Source: Hellea sp039977295 (GTDB taxonomy: Bacteria > Pseudomonadota > Alphaproteobacteria > Caulobacterales > Maricaulaceae). From it: 64,000 nucleotides of DNA. The position numbers were made by a program, and so were the translations under genes. Positions within the stretch are counted from its first letter, which is position 1. The number at the start of each line of letters is the position of its first letter. The DNA is taken from positions 186,001 to 250,000 of the forward strand of contig JBDWDN010000003.1 of the NCBI GenBank assembly GCA_039977295.1, given 5' to 3'. Shown piece by piece: positions 9,421 through 24,400 of the stretch. A model generated the notes under the pieces. The model was not told the origin of the DNA, did no database searches, and saw only the letters and a program-made list of their open reading frames with translations.

Positions 9421-12400
9421 TGACATCAACACTGCGCAAGATACGGTTTTCAGTTCCGTTCTCTCCAGCGACATTTACCTCAATGGACTGTTCACCCGTT
9501 GGCAAAATTTGCTCAGAGACAAATTTACCGTCTTCATCAACCGTAATGTTTTGGCCCATGACCCGAACAGTTTGACCGGGGACATTACGGCCATAGACAC
9601 GTACCGAGCCGCCGCGCACGCGGATATTATCCTTAAGAAGCGAGTTCTGACCGAAAGCGGTGCGAGCTTCATTAGCCCACTCTTCTTCAGTTAGATCAAA
9701 TTCTGCATCACCCAAACGCAATGTCTTAGGCGCGGTTTCATCAAAGCTGCCATCGGCATCATAGGCTCTTAGAACATAGACCATCATTTCAGGTGTGTTC
9801 TGCGAAGGTCCCATATCTGTATTGACGTTCAGCGTAACTTCGCCGTTCACAAAATCTGCTTTTGAGACAGGTTCGCCGCGCGTGGACTTATCGGCGTCAA
9901 AGATGCGCAATTCAGCGCGCTCAATAAAGGCGTCATAGTTCCAATATCCCTCAGCCCGTATGACACGGCCAGTTGGGCCCGCGACGATATTAGCCTGTGT
10001 ATTAAGGCGTTTGACAATATCAAGAGCTGTCGTGGTCGTCTCAATTTCCATACCCTCGGCATAGGATGAGGTCTTATTGCCCCATCCAACCCAGCGCATT
10101 AAGCGTCCTGGACGTGCTGATTCAGCTTCGCCATTATCACGGCGTCCGCCAAAGCTATTGGTTGCGCGGCGTGTATCGCCTTCGAGCGCCTCAGATCCTC
10201 TGTCACCGCGGAGGCCCGCTTCGCGGCCCTGTGCTCGGTCACCGAATTCATCGGCGTCAGTGCGCTCGAGGCGACCATTATCATTGGCAAAGAAGGCTAT
10301 ACGGTCTCGGTTACTGTCACCAGACGGGCGGTCAAAGAGTTGACCACTGGCCGGAACGTCATCCCGCGTAAAGGCTTTGGCATCGCCCCAGCTTGCTTCC
10401 ATCGCAATATCTTTAAACTGCTTCGGCGCAAGGCTCTTCACTAATTTCAAAGCGCGTTTCAAAGCAGATTGCGCAATATCGACCTCTTCCAAATCATCAG
10501 CATGATAGACGAGTATGGCGCGGTCAGCCGTTACAGATTCTTCTAGAACCTGGCGAATACGCAATTGCGATGTATAGGCAATTTCACCCGTTACATCATC
10601 AAAGTCAGCCGCGAAGAGATCAACACGGAGCTTGGCGCGATGCGCGGCACCGAAATTCATCTTCACAAATTTACCGCGTGTGGCGCGAACAACGCGCGGG
10701 TTTTCAGTTGTTGGAGAATAACCCAGTGGCAATGTGCGCACGTCAGTCTTCAAGAGGAAGTTGGACCCGCGTTCGCTATTGGCGATAATCGCGCAAGGGA
10801 TATGATAACGGCCATATTCATCGGTCGTGATAATATCGCCATTCACAGTCACCAGACGGACAGCCGGCAGTCCAGCTTCGCCGTCATCAGGATAGCCATT
10901 ATGGTTCACGTCATCATAGACGCGGCCGATCACAGGCGTGCAGTCAAAGCTTGGCTCAGGGATGTAATCCACAATCGCTGTTGCGATATCTGAACGCTCG
11001 CCCGTGTCGCGATTTTCTGCAAAGGCTTGGTTCTCATGCGCGCCAAACTCAACATTTGGTCCGGCTAAGAGGCGCAGATTAACAGAGAGTGTTTCGCCCG
11101 GAGCGAGATAATCCAAAGGCGACGCATTTACTGTGTCCACAGTCCAGCTCAAGCTTAGTCTATCAGCCAAAGTTGGTTCTATACTCACTGACGTAACACC
11201 ATCAGAAACTGTTGCGCTATTTGGAATATAAGCGAAACCAGCCGGGATATTATCCACAATGTCGATGTTTGAAATTGTGCCAATGCCTGAATTTGTGACG
11301 TCAATTGTGTAAAGAACGGGGTCACCAATTTGAACCGTTCTTGGACGTGCTGTTTTTCTGACAATAAGGTCGTTAACTTTGGCTGATGGGATAAGCTCGA
11401 TGGAGGCTGTATCATCAGCTGACACAAGCGCGCCTGTTAGCGGGTTCGCGCCTTGGACAGTCGCCTTGTTTATAAAGGTACTGGCTGTCTCAGGGGCCAC
11501 GAGAGCTTGAAGCTGAACGCTCATCGCTTCGCCAACCGCCAAGGAGCCTAATCCATCAAGAACGGTTATTTCAGTGACGCCGTTATAGGCCGCATTGACA
11601 TCACCTGCAAAACCTGCGGGCTCTGTCGTGATTTCATTCGAATTAATAACTACATTGTCATCACCATAAACATCACCCAAATCGTCAGAGATTTGAACGG
11701 CGTTGATGAGCGTTTGACCCGTGTTCGAAATATCAAAGCTATAGGTCACAAGCTGACGGCCATCCTCTTGGGTGATAGGCTCGCCCAATACTGATTTAGC
11801 CAAGCTTAGCTCCGAGCTACCACAATGCTGCATCGGAATATTGTTCATCAAGATTGAAGGATCGCCCGCCTCGAAATCAAATTCGAAGTAGAATTTCGGA
11901 TTTGCTTCGAGCGACGCATCCGCCAGCTCACCTGAACCGCCAACCTCAGAGGATCCAAGAATAGCGGGGTTAGCCGGAAGAAGCGATGTTGCATCTAGCG
12001 ATACTGTTTCAACTTGACGTGATGTGCTTGGCACGCCGCTTGCAGGGTAATCAGGTATAAGTGTGTAACGTCCAGGAGAGGTCACATAGAATTGGAAGTA
12101 ACCATCTGAACCATCGCGGACAATGACAATGTCATTGGCTGTGCCAACGCTATTATTTACGCCTCTTGGACCGGAGACCGAGATGCCGCCGCCTGTGAGG
12201 ATAGAGCCGTTTTCTTCACAATAGAAATAACCTGTTGGATCATAATCTTCTGCATCTGGAATACCATCGCCGTCACGGTCTTCTGTTGGGCTTTCAAGGT
12301 TATCAGGGACGCCGTCACCATCCGTATCAATAATGAAGACAGGAGTCGGATTTATATCACCTTCTGTGTCCGGCGTGATTGTTGGGTCATTGGACGGCAC

Positions 12401-15400
12401 ATCTTCAGGCAAGTCAGGAGACTGACCAATCGCAGTGTTACCCGCGGCAGGGCCACCTTCTGTTGTGTCGATACGCACAATAATCGTTACGATACCTGCT
12501 TCGCCTACGGCTAACTGCGGATCGCCCGATAAAAGGTTAATGTCGGAGACGCCGTCATAGTCGCCATTCACAGTTCCGCCTGTAAATCCGCTAATTTGAG
12601 CAACAGGGGATGTGTAAACCGTAGACGGCGTTAGGGCCGCGACAAGGTCATCCTGGAGCTGAAGCTCTGTAAGGGTAACATTACCTGAGTTTTCCATAAC
12701 GATCTGATAGGTCACGTCATAAATTGGGCCGCCGACTTGTAAAATCTCGGAGACAGATTTGGTGACCGTCAGTTCAGGTTCGCGCATGGCGTCAACCGTT
12801 ACGCTCGTATCGCCCGATGTCGTATCGCCTGACGACGCGCTCGCAATATTGGTAACAAAGCCCGCATCAATATCGTCCTGCGTAACTTCGTAGTCAGCGC
12901 TACAGGTCAAGACAGCTTGCGGCAACAGGCCTGTGGCTGGGAGGGCTGGACAGATAACATCGTCAATTTTGTCATCTTCAACCGTAACTAATGTCGTGAG
13001 CGTGGCATTACCTGTATTGGTAACATCATACTCATATGGGACGATATCGCCGGGCATTGAGAAGCCTTCCGTAACGGCGCGTTTAACAATGGACAGACCA
13101 TTTGTAACATCCGCGTCAACTGTAACGCTATCTGGCTCGGAGGTTGTTGTGCCGTCTGACGCAGCCGCAATATTTGTCACTTCGCCGGCGTCAATATCAG
13201 CCTGCGTTACAGCATAGTCTGCGGTACATGACAGGCTTCCAGCTGGCTCCAAGCCTTCTGGCAGCACAGGACAGACCACAGTTTCAATTTTATCATCTGA
13301 GACAGTGATAGGGTCAGTAATTGTTACATTACCCGTATTGGAGACAAGATATTCATAAGTAATGATTTCGCCAACATTTGTGAACGCTGTCGCCGTTGTG
13401 GATTTCGCAATCGACAATGAAGGTTCCTGCGTGCCGGAAATCGTCGCGCTATCAGGGGCAGATGTGCTGCCGCCGCTTGTTGCCGTAGCAATATTAATCA
13501 CTTCACCGGCGTCAATGTCTTCTTGTGTAACGCTATACTCTGCAGAGCATGTGAGTGTCGCGCCTGGGACGAGGCCGCCTGTCGGAAGCGCCGGACACGT
13601 AATTGTGCCGATCTTATCGTCTTCAATAGTGACGAGATCTGTGAGCGTAACATTGCCTGTATTACGAACGATATAATCATAGCTCAGAACATCTCCAATC
13701 ATGGTGAAGTTGTTTGATGTCGCAACTTTATCCAAAGCGAGACCAGTCTCCTGATCGCCTGTGACGGTTTCGCTAACTGTGCCGGATGTTGTTGTTCCGT
13801 CTGTTGCGCTGGCCGTATTCGTTACGCTGCCGGCATCAATATCATCTTGGGTCACTGTGTCTTCACCGGTGCAGGTAACGCTGGCGCCCGGTAGAAGGCC
13901 GCCTGCAGGTAATGCAGGACAGGTTACATTAGCAATGCGGTCATCAGATATAGTGATAGCATTGGTAATTGTGACGTTACCTGTATTTGTAACAACAAAA
14001 TTATAGGTGAGCGTATCGCCAACCCTATTAAACTCTGTCGTCACAGCCGTTTTCGCAACTGTCAGTTCTGGCGCTTGAGCCGCGCCTACGACTGCATCAT
14101 CAGTTGGTGATGTTGTCGTGCCATCTGTTGCGCTGGCGATATTGGTAACAGAGCCAGCATCAATATCAGCCTGCGTCACTTCATAACTTGCCGTGCAGGT
14201 TATAGACTGCGTTGGCATCAAGCCGTCAGCAGGAAGAGCCGGGCAATTAATTGTAGCAATTTTATCATCTGAAACAGTGATAGGATCAATAATTGTGACG
14301 TTACCTGTATTCGTAACGACATAATCATATGTCAGGATATCACCCGCAATTGAGAACTCAGTCTCATTCGCCGTTTTAACAATTTCCAGCATTGGATCTT
14401 GCGTGCCTGTAACGGTTTCATCGTCTGGCAATGATGTTGTTGTGCCGTCCGTAGCTGTCGCTGTGTTCGTCACAAAGCCAGCATCTAAATCGTCTTGCGT
14501 GACGGTATCTGTCGCTGTGCACGTCAAAGTCTGGTTCGGTAATAAGCCGCCCGCCGGAAGCGCAGGACAGGTGATCGTTCCAATACGGTCATCCTCAATT
14601 GTAATAGGCTGGGTCAGCGTCACATTGCCGTCATTGGTAACGATATATGTATAATCAAGCGTATCGCCGACCATAGTGAAGTCACTATCGCCTGCAATTT
14701 TATTGACGCTCATTGACGGCGTTTGGACGCCATTAACACTGGCCATCTCTTCATCCGTCGTGACAAATCCGTCTGTTGCAGAGGCCGTGTTCGTAACAGA
14801 GCCTGCATCAATATCAGCTTGGGTCACAGTGTCTGTACCCGTACATGTCAGGCTAGCGCCTGGCAGCAGGCCGCCCGCTGGAAGCGCAGGACACATTACA
14901 TCTGAGATGCGGTCATCTGAAACAGAAATCGGGAAAGTAATCGTTGTGTTACCCGTATTTGTCACTTCAAATTCATAGTCCAGAGTATCGCCAACATTTG
15001 CAAAGTCAGCTGTCAGAGCCGTTTTTACGAGGTCTAATTCTGGGTTCTGCTCCGCAGGAATTGTAACATATACAGGCGGCGAACTGGCCCGAGAGTGCAT
15101 GACATAAGCATCATTTGTCACGGAGCCATTATCAATATCGGCTTGCGTCACTTCATAGGTCGCAGAACAGGTTTCTATCTGTCCCGGGATTAGGTTTCCG
15201 TTGAAGCAAATAAATGTCCCAATCTTGTTATCATTGATTTCAAAATCCATCGTCAATGTAACATTGCCCGTGTTCTCGATCTCATAGCTATAGGTCAAGA
15301 TTTGCCCCACGAAGTTATAGGACACATCATCAGACGCTTTACGAAGCTCAATAGCTGGGTTTTCGTTAGCCGGAATAGTTTCTGAGTCAGGCGCAGAGGT

Positions 15401-18400
15401 TATGGTGCCGTCTGTGGCTGTCGCAATATTTGTGACAACGCCAACATCAAGATTGTCCTGCGTTACGACGTATTCGGCTGTGCAGGTAATACTGGCACTC
15501 GGCAGTAATCCACCAGCAGGAAGCGCTGGGCAGACGACATTTGAGATTAGGTTATCATCAACAGAGATTGGATCCGTGATTGTTACATTACCTGTATTGG
15601 TCACCACATATTCATAGGTCGTAATATCGCCTGGAAGGGTGAAGTTCACATCGGTCGCAGATTTTTCAATTGTTAATGTCGAAACGCGCGTTGCAAAGAC
15701 TTTCTTACTGACAGGCGGAGACGTCACATTGCCATCCGTTGAAGTCGCGAAGTTCTCGACATCACCATTATCAACATCTTCCTGCGTCACTTCATAAGTG
15801 CCTGTGCAAGTAATGCTCGCGCCGGGAATAAGGCCGCTGGCGGGTAGCGCCGGACAGGTTACATTAGGAATTTTATTATCAGAGACAGAAATGGGGTCTG
15901 TAATGGTTGTGTTGCCTGAGTTGATGACCTCATACTCATAGTCAATCATTTGGCCCGGCATATTATATGTGCTGCTGAGCGCAGATTTTATCGTCGTCAG
16001 GGCTGGAGCTTGATCCGCTTCCACGGTGACTGAGTCTGTTGGCGATGTTGTCCCGCCATTAGACGCGGAAGCGATGTTTAGAACTTCACCCGCATCAATA
16101 TCGGCTTGGGTCACGACATAAGTCGCAGAACATGTCAGCGTTTCATTTGGCGCTAATCCTGCCATTGGCAAGCTTGGACATGCGACGCTAGAAATACGGT
16201 CATCAGCCACTGTGATGGCGCCCGTTAGCGTTACATTACCAGTATTACGCACGAGATAGTCATATGAAAGGACATCGCCAACAGCGCTAAAGCTAGCTTG
16301 GCCTGCTGTCTTCGTGATTGACAATTCAGGTGTTTGCACGGCGCCGACTGTTTCTGTTGCGGGTGGCGAGGTTGCACCTGGAATAGAGGCAGAGGCAATA
16401 TTCGTGACAGAGCCATTATCGATATCGTCTTGCGTGACTGAATAAGTCGCCGTGCAAGTGATGCTCGCGCCAGGTGCTAATGAGCCGCCAGGAAGAGCCG
16501 GACAAGAAACAGACGAAATTTTGTCATCTGATACTGTCACATTATCTGTGATCGTTACATTACCTGTATTGGTCACAAGATATTCATAATCAACGAGGTC
16601 ACCAACATTAGCGAAATCTGTGCTCAGCGCATTTTTCACAATGGCAAGTGATGGCGTTTGGTCAGCCGTTACTGTTTCGGAAACAGGCGGCGTCGTGACG
16701 GACCCATTCGTCGCTGTGGCCGTATTTGTAACAAAGCCATTATCCAAATCATCTTGCGTAATTATATCCGTGCCTGTGCATGTCAGTGTTCCGCCGGGGG
16801 CTAAGCCGCCTGCAGGAAGCGCTGAACATGTCACGGAAGCAATTCTGTCATCAGACACTGTCAAAGCGTCAGTGATCGTCACATTACCTGTATTCGTAAT
16901 GACATAGTTATAATTGACCGTATCGCCAACCGCATCAAAACTTTGCGGCGTAGCTGTCTTCGTCATTGAGAGAGACGGCGTTTGCGCCGCATCGACCGTT
17001 TCATCGACGGGAGGTGACGTCACGGAGCCATCTGTTGATGTCGCGATATTCGTTACGCTTCCATTATCAAGGTCGGCTTGCGTAACAACATATGTTGCCG
17101 AGCAGCTAATAGATTGACCTGGAAGCAAGCCGCCTGACGGGAGAGCTGGGCAAGAAACAGAGGCAATTTTATCGTCAGAAACAGAGATTGGATCTGTAAT
17201 TGTCGTATTACCTGAGTTCGTAACGACATAGTCGTAATTCACCGTATCACCGACAGCGTCATAATCAGACGTTGTTGCTGTTTTTACTGTTGTTAGGGCT
17301 GGAGCCTGGTCCGCATCTACTGTGACTTGGTCCGTAACGGGCGGCAGCGTTCCGCCAGCAGGCGTTCCATTTGCTGTCGCAATATTTGTCACAGATCCAT
17401 TATCAAGATCATCCTGCGTAACCGTATAAGACCCCGTACAGGTAAATTCTTCACCAGGCGCAAGAGCGGAGGCTGGGCAAGACAAGCTTGGGATCAAGTC
17501 ATCTGTCACGGAGATATTTGTGATGTTAACATTACCCGTATTTCTAACAAGGTAAGTATAGTCCAGCACGTCGCCGATAGAGGCATATGATGTATCAACA
17601 GCGGATTTATCAATCGTCATTGATGGCGTCTGTGTTCCGTCAACGGTGGCTGTGCCCGGCGTTGGCGGCAAAGGATCACCATTTGGAAGGTCAGCTTCAA
17701 GAGACGCATTATTCGTTACAAAGCCGGCATTCACATCATCTTGCGTGACGGTGTAATTAGCCGAGCAGACCATAGTTTCAGTCGGCGCAAGGCTAGTGCG
17801 CGGACAAGAGACGGCCGCGATGAGATCATCCGTAATGACGATATTAGCGAGCGTTACAGAACCCGTATTTGCAACATCGAATTCAAAGCTCAATATATCG
17901 CCAACATTCGAGAAACCAGCTGTCACAGCGCGTTTTTCAAATGTGATAGCGGGCATCGGATCACTATCAACTGTATCACTCGACGGCGTATTGACGGGCG
18001 GCTCACCATTAGGCGGATTACCTGTCGCAGAGGCGTTATTTGTTACAAAGCCAGCATCTACGTCATCTTGGGTGACGCTATAACTTGCAGAACACACCAT
18101 CGTTTCTGTCGGCAGTAATATCGTTTGCGGACAAGAGACAATCGCAATTAAGTCATCAGAAATTGAAATCCCAGTGAGGGTCACATTACCCGTATTATTT
18201 ACGTCAAATTCGTAATTAATGACGTCGCCTGCATTTACAAAGCTTGCGGTTGTTGCGCGCTTCGTAAAGCCGATTGAGGGTGTTTGTGTGGCATCAACTG
18301 TAGCGTCGACAGGCGTAGAAATAAGTGAACCATTTTGTGCATAGGCTTGGTTTGTCACAAAGCCAGCATCAACATCTGCTTGCGTAATCGCATAGCTTGC

Positions 18401-21400
18401 CGTGCAAGTCTCAGTCGCGCCCGGAACAATATTACCGACAAAACAGTTAATCGTGCCAATTTTGTCATCTTCAATGGTTGTTGTGCCCGTCAGCGTCACA
18501 TTACCCTCATTGGTAATGGCGAAGCTGTAATCGACGATTTCGCCAACCATTGTGAAATCACTAAATTGCGGTGTTTTTACAACGGATAGGGCCGGCGCTT
18601 GATCTGCAGGAATAGTTTCAGATGTTTGCGGCGACGTTGTGCTTCCATCAGAAGCTGACGCCAAATTGGTTACAGAGCCTGCATCCAAATCAGCCTGTGT
18701 TGCCGTATATGTGGCTGTACAAGTAAGGGTTGCGCCAGGGACAAGGCCACCGGCTGGAAGCGCAGGACAATCTACAACATCAATGCGGTTATCTGTAACC
18801 GTGATCGGGTCTGTCAGCGTTGTGTTACCTGTGTTGGTGACAACATACTCATAAGTCGTAACATCACCTGGAAGTTCAAAGTTTACATCCGTAGCCGTCT
18901 TAACTGTTTCCATTGCAGGGTTTTGGTCTGCATCGACAGTCTCGGTAGCTTCGGCGTCTGTTAAATCGCCGCCTGCTGGTGTGCCAGTTGCCGACGCGAT
19001 ATTTATAACAGCGCCCGCATCAATATCGTCCTGCGTTACGGTGTAGTCTGCGGTACAAATAACAATTTCAGCCGGATCAAGGTTAGCGTCATTATTTCCA
19101 ATCGCCGGAACATCACAGACAACCGCCGCGATTTTATCATCCGTAACAACAATGTCAGAGATAAAGACATTGCCTGTATTCGTGACTTCATATTCATATG
19201 TCAGAACATCCCCAACCGTATTGAAATCTGTTTCGCCAGCGGTCTTTACCATCGTAAGTGACGGAGCCTGCTCGGCGTCTACAGTTGCGCTGGTTGTCGG
19301 CGGTGTTAACGCGCCGCCAGCCGGTGTGCCGTCAGCAGCCGCATTATTTGTAACGGAGCCATTATCCAAATCCGCCTGCGTAACTTCATAGCTCGCGGTA
19401 CAAATGACCACTTCGGCCGGGTCAAGATTTGCGTCTCCATTGCCGATGGCTGCAACATTACAAATAACCGTATCGATTAAGTCATCCGTAACAACCAGAT
19501 CACTGATCAGGACGTTACCTGTATTCGTTACCGTATATTCGTAATTTAGGATGTCCCCAACAGCTGTGTAATCCGTTTCAATAGCCGCTTTGGCAATTGT
19601 CATAGCTGGGGTTTGAATTCCATCAACCGTCGCGTCATCTGTCGGTGAAGTCACATTGCCATCTGTCGCCGAGGCAATATTTGTAACAAAACCTGCATCC
19701 AAGTCCGCTTGGGTCACGGCGTAGCTAGCCGTACAGGTCACGCTGCCATTTGGTATCAAGCCGCCCGAAGGAAGGGCAGGACAGCTGACCATAATAGGCG
19801 CCGCGATTTTATCATCATCAACCGTAATGGCATCTGTAATTGTCGTGTTACCCGTATTAGTGACGAGATATTCGTAATCTAATGTGTCGCCAACCATGGT
19901 AAATTCTGTGGTCAAAGCTGTCTTAACAGTCGTCAAAGCGGGTGACTGCGTCCCATTAACGGTTTCAGTATCACCTGCAGAGGCAAGTGTTCCGCCCGCA
20001 GGCGTACCTGTAGCGTCCGCGATATTCGTAACAAAGCCCGCATCAATATCGTCTTGGGTGACGCTATATACGCCCGTGCAGGTTACGCTTTCAGTTGGCA
20101 TTAATGTCGTAACAGGGCAGCTCACCGAGGCGATCTTATCGTCCGCAACAGCGATATCTGTAATTTCAACATTACCGCTATTGGTCACGAGATATTCGTA
20201 GCTAATCGTATCGCCGACCATATCAAAATTTGTATCGACTGCCGTTTTCGCCAAAATAAAGGCGGGAGACTGCGTGCCGCCTACTGTCTCTGTATCCGTT
20301 GGCGGCGTTAATGTTCCGCCAGTTGGCGTGCCGTCGATCGAGGCAATATTTGTGACGGAGCCTGCATTCAGATCGTCCTGCGTAACGGCATAATCTGCGG
20401 TACATGTTGTCGTTTCGCCTGGTGCCAGAGTGGTAACAGGGCAATTAATTGTAGCAATTTTGTCATCCGAAACAGTGAGGCCAGAGATCGTTACATTACC
20501 TGTATTCTCAACATCATATTCATATGAAATAATGTCGCCAACAGCGGCAAAATTCATCTCGACCGCGCGCTTATCAAAGCTCAAAGAGGGCGATCCATCT
20601 TCTGTGCCGACAGTCTCATCAGCCGTTGTGACTGGCAATGTGCCTTGGCTTGGCGTTCCTGTTACGGTCGCTTCATTGGTAATCGGTGTTCCCGCATCTA
20701 TATCTGCTTGGGTCACTGCATAGCTCGCCGTAAAGCTCACTGTTTGGCCAACATTTAGTGTTGCAACTGTCGCCGGCGTAATTGCTGATAAAGTGCCTGT
20801 CCCGCTATGAACATCAGACACGCTGACATTATTGATTGTTACGTTACCGGTATTTTGCGCCGTATAAGTATAGGTGATAATATCGCCGACTTGAACGTCA
20901 CTTGTATCCGAAGCCGCTTTCGTGAAAGTAATTTCAGGCGCGCCAGCATCTGTCGAAACGGTTTCGTCATCTGTTGCTGGCGTATAAGAGCCAGAGGCTG
21001 GAACCGCATTAACAGTCGCCGTATTCGTGATGTCTGTTCCCGCATCAACATCTGCCTGCGTAACAGTATAAGTCGCTGTAAATGTTTCAATCGCGCCAAC
21101 GGCCATAGACGGCACATTTGCTGGGGTGAAAGCGCTGAGCGTGCCAGTGCCAGAATGGGCATCGGAAATGCTAACATTTGTCATGGTCACATTACCCGTA
21201 TTCTCCACAACATATGTATAGGTTATGATATCGCCGACAGCCGCGTCTGATGTTTGGCTCGCTGATTTCGCAACCGTCATTTCAGGGGCTGGATCTTGGG
21301 TTGAAACGGCTTCTGTATCTGTAACAGGCGTGTAAGTTCCGCGCTCAGGAACGGCGTTTAATGTCGCTTCATTCGTAATATCGCCGCCGGCATCTACATC

Positions 21401-24400
21401 GGCTTGCGTGATCGTGTAAGTGGCCGTGAAGCTAGCTATTGCGCCTGGCGCAAAATCGTTAATCGCGCCTGGAGTAATCGCGGAGAGTGTTCCGCTGCCA
21501 TTATGGGCGTCCGTAATGCTCACGAAATCCATCGTTACATTACCCGTATTCTCGATCGCATATGTATAGGTGATAACGTCGCCGACAGTTGCATTTGTTG
21601 TCTCAGACGCTGTCTTCGCCAGGGTCATAGCGGGCGCTGGCCCTTCCACTGTGACGGTTTCATCATCTGTTGGCGGCGTAAATGTGCCGCCTGCGGGGGT
21701 CGCCGCAGCAGAGGCTGTATTTGTAATATCTGTGCCCGCATCAATATCGTCTTGAGTCACTGTGTAAGTGGCTGTGAAGGTTGTTGAATCCCCAACCGCT
21801 AATGTCGCGACGGAAGCAGGACTAAAGGCTGATAATGTGCCGCTGCCAGAATGAACATCAGAGACAGTAACATCTGTTAGCGTGACATTACCTGTATTAG
21901 CCACAACATATGAGTAAGTGATGACATCACCAGCTTGTACATCCGACGTATCGGAGGCCGTCTTGGTAAGGCTCGCGGCTGGCGCGGGGCCTGCTAGATC
22001 AACAGAGGCATCTGCCGTGACAGGGGTATAGCTTCCCCCCGCTGGCGTCGCGTCGGCTGTCGCTGTATTCGTGATGGCCGTGCCCGCGTCAATATCATCT
22101 TGCGTCACTGTATAAGTCGCTGTGAAGTCAACTGAATCGCCAACGGCTAAGGTCGCAACAAAGGCTGGCGTAATCGCGGATAATGTCCCCGTTCCGCTAT
22201 GCGCGTCTGAAACGCTAACATTACTCATCGTGACATTACCGTCATTGGTGACGCTATAGGTATAAGTGATCACATCACCGACCATCGCATTGCTTGTTTG
22301 TGACGGTGTTTTTGTCATCGCGAGAGATGGCGCTGGGGCGTCGACAGTGACGGTTTCATCAGCTGTTACGGGCGTGAATGTTCCGCCTGCAGGCGTCGCG
22401 TCGCCTGTGGCCGTATTGGTAATATTTGTTCCCGCATCAATATCAGCTTGCGTAACGGTGTAAGTGGCCGTGAAGCTTGCACTATCGCCAACCGCTAAGC
22501 TGGCAATCGAAGCGGGCGAAATGGCTGATAATGTGCCTGATCCAGAGTGAACGTCTGAGATCGTAACATTCGTCAGCGTTACATTACCTGTGTTCACAAC
22601 AGCATATGTATAAGTAATCACGTCGCCTTCTTGTACGTCGCTCGTATCAGAGGCTGTCTTGGCGAGGCTCATATCTGGCGCAGGCGCGTCAACGGTGACT
22701 GTCTCATCATCTGTTGGCGGGACGAATGTACCGCCTGCTGGGGTTGCCGCAGCCGAAGCCGTATTCGTAATATCTGTGCCCGCATCAATATCGTCTTGCG
22801 TGACTGTGTATGTGGCCGTGAATGTCGTTGAATCCCCAACCGCTAATGTGGCGACAGAGGCAGGACTAAAGGCTGATAAGGTGCCGCTACCAGAGTGAAC
22901 ATCTGAGACAGATACATCTGTGAGGGTAACATTACCTGTATTGGCAACAACATAGGAATAGGTAATGACATCTCCGACCTCGACATCTGTGGTGTCAGAG
23001 GCTGTTTTTGTTAAGCTCGCCAATGGGGCGCTCGCTTCGATAGCAACAACCGCGTCTGCTGTAACAGGCGTATAGCTTCCGCCTTCTGGCGTAGCATCTG
23101 CTGTCGCTGTATTCGTAATTGGAGTGCCGGCATCGACATCTTCTTGCGTAACCGTATAGGTCGCGGTGAAGTCAACTGAATCGCCAACGGCAACGGACGC
23201 AACGGAGGCTGGCGTAATCGCAGATAATGTTCCTGTTCCGCTATGCACGTCTGAAACGCTGACATTGGTCATCGTGACATTGCCGTCATTCGTGACGCTA
23301 TAAGTATAAGTAACAATGTCACCGACCATCGCATTACTTGTTTGCGACGGTGTTTTTGTCATCGCCAGAGATGGCGTTGGGGCTTCTACCGTGACGGTTT
23401 CATCATCGGTCGGCGGCGTAAACGAACCGCCTGCGGGGGTTGCCGCAGCAGAGGCTGTATTTGTAATATCTACGCCCGCATCAATATCGTCTTGAGTAAC
23501 AGTGTAAGTCGCCGTGAATGTCGTTGATTGTCCAACCGCTAATGTCGCAACAGAGACAGGACTAAAGACTGATAAGGTGCCGCTGCCGGAGTGAACGTCT
23601 GAGACAGTAACGTCTGTTAGCGTTACATTACCTGTATTGGCCACAACATATGAGTAAGTGATGACGTCACCCACCGCTACATTCGATGTATCAGAGGCTG
23701 TCTTCGCCAAAGTTGCAGAAGGGAGTGGGTTTTCTAGGTCAACAGAAGCATCTGCCATGACAGGGGCATAGCTTCCGCCCGCTGGCGTAGCATCTGCTGT
23801 CGCTGTATTCGTGATGGCCGTGCCCGCGTCAATATCATCTTGCGTCACTGTATAAGTCGCTGTGAAGTCAACTGAATCGCCAACGGCTAATGTCGCAACA
23901 GAGGCTGGCGTTATCGCAGATAATGTCCCGGTTCCGCTATGGACATCAAAAACGCTGACATCGCTCATTGTGACATTGCCGTCATTTGTGACGCTGTAGG
24001 TATAGGTGATCACATCACCGGCCATCACGTTACTTGTTTGCGACGGTGTTTTTGTCATCGCAAGAGACGGCGCTGGGGCGTCGACTGTAACCGTTTCATC
24101 AGCTGTTACAGGCGTAAATGTTCCGCCTGCAGGTGTCGCGTCGCCTGTGGCCGTATTGGTAATATTTGCACCCGCATCAATATCCGCTTGCGTAACGGTG
24201 TAGGTTGCCGTGAAGCTTGCGCTGTCGCCAACCGCTAAGCTGGCAATCGAAGCGGGCGAAATGGCTGATAATGTGCCTGATCCAGAGTGAACGTCGGAGA
24301 TCGTAACATTCGTCAGCGTTACATTACCTGTGTTCACAACGGCATATGTATAAGTAATGACATCGCCTTCTTGCACGTCGCTCGTATCAGAAGCTGTCTT